64,000 bases of DNA from the NCBI RefSeq assembly GCF_022810765.1, contig NZ_CP094494.1, positions 2,418,001-2,482,000 on the forward strand. The letters are read 5' to 3'. The notes beneath the pieces were generated by a model that was not told where the DNA came from, searched no databases, and saw nothing but the letters and a program-made list of their open reading frames with translations. Of this stretch, positions 61,496 through 64,000 are shown piece after piece (the first letter of the stretch is position 1; each line of letters starts with the position of its first letter). This stretch comes from Winogradskyella sp. MH6 (GTDB lineage Bacteria > Bacteroidota > Bacteroidia > Flavobacteriales > Flavobacteriaceae). Made by a program: the position numbers and the translations under genes.

Positions 61496-62041
61496 ATGAT
61501 ACAATCAATCAAAAAATTAGCGGTAATGTTGCTTTTGGTTGTGGCTTATACAAGCTGCAACCAAGGGCCAACGTTGCAAACCTATTTTGTAGATAATCAA
61601 GTTAAGCCAGGTTTCTTATCTGTTGATGCACCAATTGGGTTACTAAATATAGAAGAAGTTGAACTTACAAAAGAGCAAGAAGAGGCTTATAAATCTATAG
61701 ATAAACTAAATATATTAGCTTACAGAATAGATGATAGTAACAAAGCAGAGTACGAGCTAGAGCTTGCAAATGTTAAAACCATTCTCAAAAATCCTAAATA
61801 TGAAGAGTTAATGCGAGGTGGAAATAGTGTAGATGGTCGTTTTATGGTTATGTTTATTGGAGAGGTTGACAATGTTGATGAACTCATTCTTTTTGGTAAC
61901 GCTAATGATAAAGGTTTTGTGGTTGCCAGAGTGCTTGGTAACGACATGAATGCAGGAAAAATAATGTCTCTACAATCTGTATTAAAGGATATGGATTTTG
62001 AAAATGCGAACCTTAAAGGTATAACAGACTTTATTAAATAA
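61496..62041 (+). CDS. DUF4252 protein 2, lipoprotein
   Basis: The 181-residue lipoprotein (signal MIQSIKKLAVMLLLVVAYTS, then Cys at 21) is a second DUF4252 protein: LQTYFVDNQVKPGFLSVDAP, NILAYRIDDSNKAEYELELA and YEELMRGGNSVDGRFMVMFI, which parallels EELMRIKDGEQTVKFYV in its neighbour. It is the last gene of cassette C. The nearest possible terminator is not strong; the convergent gene ends 24 bp away. Confidence 0.85.
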   Translation: MIQSIKKLAVMLLLVVAYTSCNQGPTLQTYFVDNQVKPGFLSVDAPIGLLNIEEVELTKEQEEAYKSIDKLNILAYRIDDSNKAEYELELANVKTILKNPKYEELMRGGNSVDGRFMVMFIGEVDNVDELILFGNANDKGFVVARVLGNDMNAGKIMSLQSVLKDMDFENANLKGITDFIK

Positions 62042-62065
62042 AAACTGACAATTTTATTTAAAATG

Positions 62066-62293
62066 TTAATTAGAATCGTCTTGGAGCTCGTCTTCAGGGC
62101 GATTTTTTATGGTATCGTTTTTTAGTGCACGCCAAATGGCAAAGATCAACATACCTCCAAAAAGTGTAAATAATAAAGCTTTAATTATAAAATAATCCAA
62201 TACCTCAAACATTCCGGCAGCAAAGAAACCAAATGTAATAAGTGTAGCTAATAATAAGGCTATAGAATTTTTACTTAGAGGAAAGAATCTCAT
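62066..62293 (-). CDS. Small two-helix membrane protein
   Basis: The 75-residue protein has two predicted membrane helices (about 9-30 and 34-53) and an acidic, soluble tail (NRPEDELQDDSN). No family is recognised. Its ATG overlaps the purB stop by 4 bp (ATGA), so it is made from the purB transcript, but a functional tie to purines is not implied by its sequence. Confidence 0.7.
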   Translation of the reverse strand: MRFFPLSKNSIALLLATLITFGFFAAGMFEVLDYFIIKALLFTLFGGMLIFAIWRALKNDTIKNRPEDELQDDSN

Positions 62294-63633
62294 ATACCAG
62301 TATAATTGCTTGGTGATATTGCTTTTAGTTCAGATTTTATAGTATCCGAAACCTCTAATGTATCAATAAATTCTGAAATAGATGTTTTTGTAATCGCTTC
62401 GTTGGTTCTTGTTAAGCCTTTTAAAGCTTCATAAGGGTTAGGATACCCTTCACGACGAAGAATTGTTTGAATCGCCTCTGCAACAACAGCCCAATTGTTT
62501 TCTAGATCTTGTTCAAATTTAGCGGCATTTAACAATAATTTACCTAAACCTTTTAAAGTCGATTTAAAACCAATAATGGTGTGACCAAATGGTACACCAG
62601 CATTTCTTAAAACAGTACTATCAGTAAGATCGCGTTGTAATCTAGAAATCGGAAGTTTAGCAGCAAGGTGTTCAAAAATGGCATTGGCAATACCTAAGTT
62701 ACCTTCACTGTTTTCAAAATCTATTGGGTTTACTTTGTGTGGCATAGCAGAGCTACCAACTTCACCTTTCTTGATTTTTTGTTTAAAGTAATCCATAGAC
62801 ACATAGGTCCAGATATCTCTGTCTAAATCTATAATAATGGTGTTGATACGTTTTAAAGCATCAAACAACGCAGCCATATGATCGTAGTGCTCTATCTGCG
62901 TTGTTGGAAAAGAATGCTGTAAACCTAATTTTTCTTGTACGAACGACGTTCCAAAAGCTTTCCAATCAATGTTTGGGTAAGCCACTTTATGTGCATTAAA
63001 GTTACCGGTAGCACCACCAAACTTTGCAGCACTTGGCACATCGTTTAAAAGATTGAACTGTTCTTTTAATCTCACCACAAAAACATCAATTTCTTTACCT
63101 AAGCGAGTAGGTGAAGCAGGCTGACCATGTGTTCTGGCAAGCATTGGCACATCCTTCCACTCTTCTGCTAATTCTTCAATTTTCTTTAGTAAGGTTAAAT
63201 ATTCAGGAACATACACATCATTCATGGCCTCCTTAATACTTAATGGAATAGCAGTGTTGTTGATATCCTGAGATGTTAATCCAAAATGAATAAATTCTTT
63301 ATGGTCAGATAAACCTAAAGCATCAAACTTTTCTTTTATAAAATACTCAACCGCTTTAACATCGTGGTTAGTTACTTTTTCAATCTCTTTTATGGCAGCC
63401 GCATCAACAGGAGTAAAGTTTTTGTATATAGCTCTTAAGTCTTCAAAAACACCATCAGATACCGACTCTAGTTGAGGTAAAGGCAATTCGCAAAGTGCAA
63501 TAAAGTATTCTATCTCTACAAGAACACGATATTTTATTAAAGCTTCTTCAGAAAAATAATTACCCAAAGCTTCTACTTTAGATCTGTATCTACCATCTAT
63601 TGGTGAAATTGCGCTAAGTGCTGTAAGTGCCAT
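62290..63633 (-). CDS. purB: Adenylosuccinate lyase
   Basis: The 447-residue enzyme performs two fumarate eliminations in purine synthesis (SAICAR and adenylosuccinate). It has the superfamily signature EVGSSAMPHKVNPIDFENSE, the segment LTSQDINNTAIPLSIKEA and MLARTHGQPASPTRLGKE (catalytic His region). Full length, intact and of the PurB type seen in E. coli. A -7 candidate TATCTTTG is on the minus strand at 63657-63664. The gene at the right edge (63723) precedes it on the same strand. Confidence 0.96.
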   Translation of the reverse strand: MALTALSAISPIDGRYRSKVEALGNYFSEEALIKYRVLVEIEYFIALCELPLPQLESVSDGVFEDLRAIYKNFTPVDAAAIKEIEKVTNHDVKAVEYFIKEKFDALGLSDHKEFIHFGLTSQDINNTAIPLSIKEAMNDVYVPEYLTLLKKIEELAEEWKDVPMLARTHGQPASPTRLGKEIDVFVVRLKEQFNLLNDVPSAAKFGGATGNFNAHKVAYPNIDWKAFGTSFVQEKLGLQHSFPTTQIEHYDHMAALFDALKRINTIIIDLDRDIWTYVSMDYFKQKIKKGEVGSSAMPHKVNPIDFENSEGNLGIANAIFEHLAAKLPISRLQRDLTDSTVLRNAGVPFGHTIIGFKSTLKGLGKLLLNAAKFEQDLENNWAVVAEAIQTILRREGYPNPYEALKGLTRTNEAITKTSISEFIDTLEVSDTIKSELKAISPSNYTGI

Positions 63634-63722
63634 TTAAGTTGATTTTTAAGAAGCATCAAAGATAGCAAAGTTAGGCTGAAGCACGAAAGTACTCTGCAAG
63701 AAGTTTTTTGTGATGAGGTATT

Positions 63723-64000
63723 TTATTTCTTTGAATTTATTTTTTTAAGGATATGCCTTGCTCTGGCTTTAAAACCTGAGCTTTGCATTTGAAAATCACG
63801 TTCTAAAATTATGGCGAGTTCTGGGTGAATCCAATCATACTCTGTGCCTAATAAGTATAACGAATTCATAGAGTAGGCTTTAGGAGCAATTTTTTCATCA
63901 TTAATCATCCAATCAAAACAAGCTTCAATGATTTTTTCTTTGTGTGATTCGCTGAGATGCTGTTTTATTTTGGTATCAGAATTTCCGTAGTAAGCAGTCG
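63723..64000 (-). CDS. HEAT-like helical protein, C-terminal part (cut by window edge)
   Basis: The frame is open from base 64000 to the stop at 63723, so about 92 C-terminal residues are visible and the start is outside. The sequence is helical: HLSESHKEKIIEACFDWMIN, then YSMNSLYLLGTEYDWIHPEL and SGFKARARHILKKINSKK. It resembles small flavobacterial proteins encoded just before purB that I recall being labelled adenylosuccinate lyase, apparently because of their neighbour; the visible part has no lyase motif. HEAT-like repeats would fit. Confidence 0.65.
   Translation of the reverse strand, partial: TAYYGNSDTKIKQHLSESHKEKIIEACFDWMINDEKIAPKAYSMNSLYLLGTEYDWIHPELAIILERDFQMQSSGFKARARHILKKINSKK

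Noticed and set aside
1..64000. CRISPR arrays, insertion sequences, prophage or integrase genes
   Set aside because: None seen: no arrays of spaced repeats, no transposase or integrase motifs; gene content is ordinary chromosomal.

Overview
This 64 kb AT-rich stretch is chromosomal DNA of a Bacteroidota bacterium, most likely a marine member of the Flavobacteriaceae. The evidence is type IX secretion C-terminal sorting domains (three clear cases), relaxed lipoprotein signals ending in Ser-Cys, promoters of the form TTG-N19/20-TAnnTTTG, DUF4252/DUF4199/DUF6265 families, a large single-chain PurL, and a TonB receptor behind a cobalamin riboswitch. I see no phage, insertion sequence, CRISPR array, tRNA or rRNA. 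Both ends cut through a gene.

Layout. 1-8379 (minus): a partial VPS10/BNR-type propeller protein, a membrane protein, a PepSY membrane protein, then a tight run of mostly secreted proteins: YdeI-like, M1 peptidase, M28 peptidase, CBM9-like lipoprotein, DUF6265, and a propeller fused to two NTF2-like domains. 8637-9470 (plus): a type IX cargo protein with a structured leader. 9536-17358 (minus): fatty-acid beta-oxidation cluster (fadD, then marR-fadN-fadA-fadE) with a twin MarR-type operator. 17657-24532 (minus): purL, a secreted endonuclease I, rsmB. 24677-28781: two convergent ECF sigma cassettes of the same design (sigma, membrane protein, Spy-like periplasmic helical protein) around a BNR lipoprotein. 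28782-29168 holds no protein gene but a complete promoter and terminator that outline a possible small RNA. 29636-34783 (minus): DUF4199, glycosyltransferase, phosphosugar mutase and an MsbA-type exporter, probably one envelope operon. 34946-45536: ribosomal proteins L31 and L34, a GlmU-like protein, mtaB, a peptide-binding lipoprotein, lytic transglycosylase and cardiolipin synthase. 45635-48487: carB lacking the C-terminal allosteric domain. 49537-51399 (minus): SatD, DUF3307 and a thioesterase, overlapping, behind two 21-bp direct repeats. 52898-58289: vitamin B12 uptake (BtuFCD-like transporter divergent from a riboswitch-controlled TonB receptor), with an unannotated 37-residue membrane protein between. 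59910-62041: a third ECF operon with two DUF4252 proteins. 62290-63633: purB.

Main points of interest. (1) The SatD protein carries motifs reminiscent of GGDEF/class III nucleotide cyclases and is translationally coupled to DUF3307, a membrane protein with four regularly spaced His/Asp pairs; tandem repeats in front contain promoter elements. I infer a possible nucleotide-signal/membrane-enzyme module. (2) Four ECF-type promoter candidates share the same spacing and sit before, or inside, all three ECF operons. (3) Twin copies of a 12-bp near-palindrome lie before the MarR-led beta-oxidation operon. (4) Orphan promoter-terminator unit at 28937-29052. (5) Five genes begin with TTG, two of them placed in frame just after the stop codon of the preceding gene. 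All function calls come from reading motifs by eye; no database search was run.
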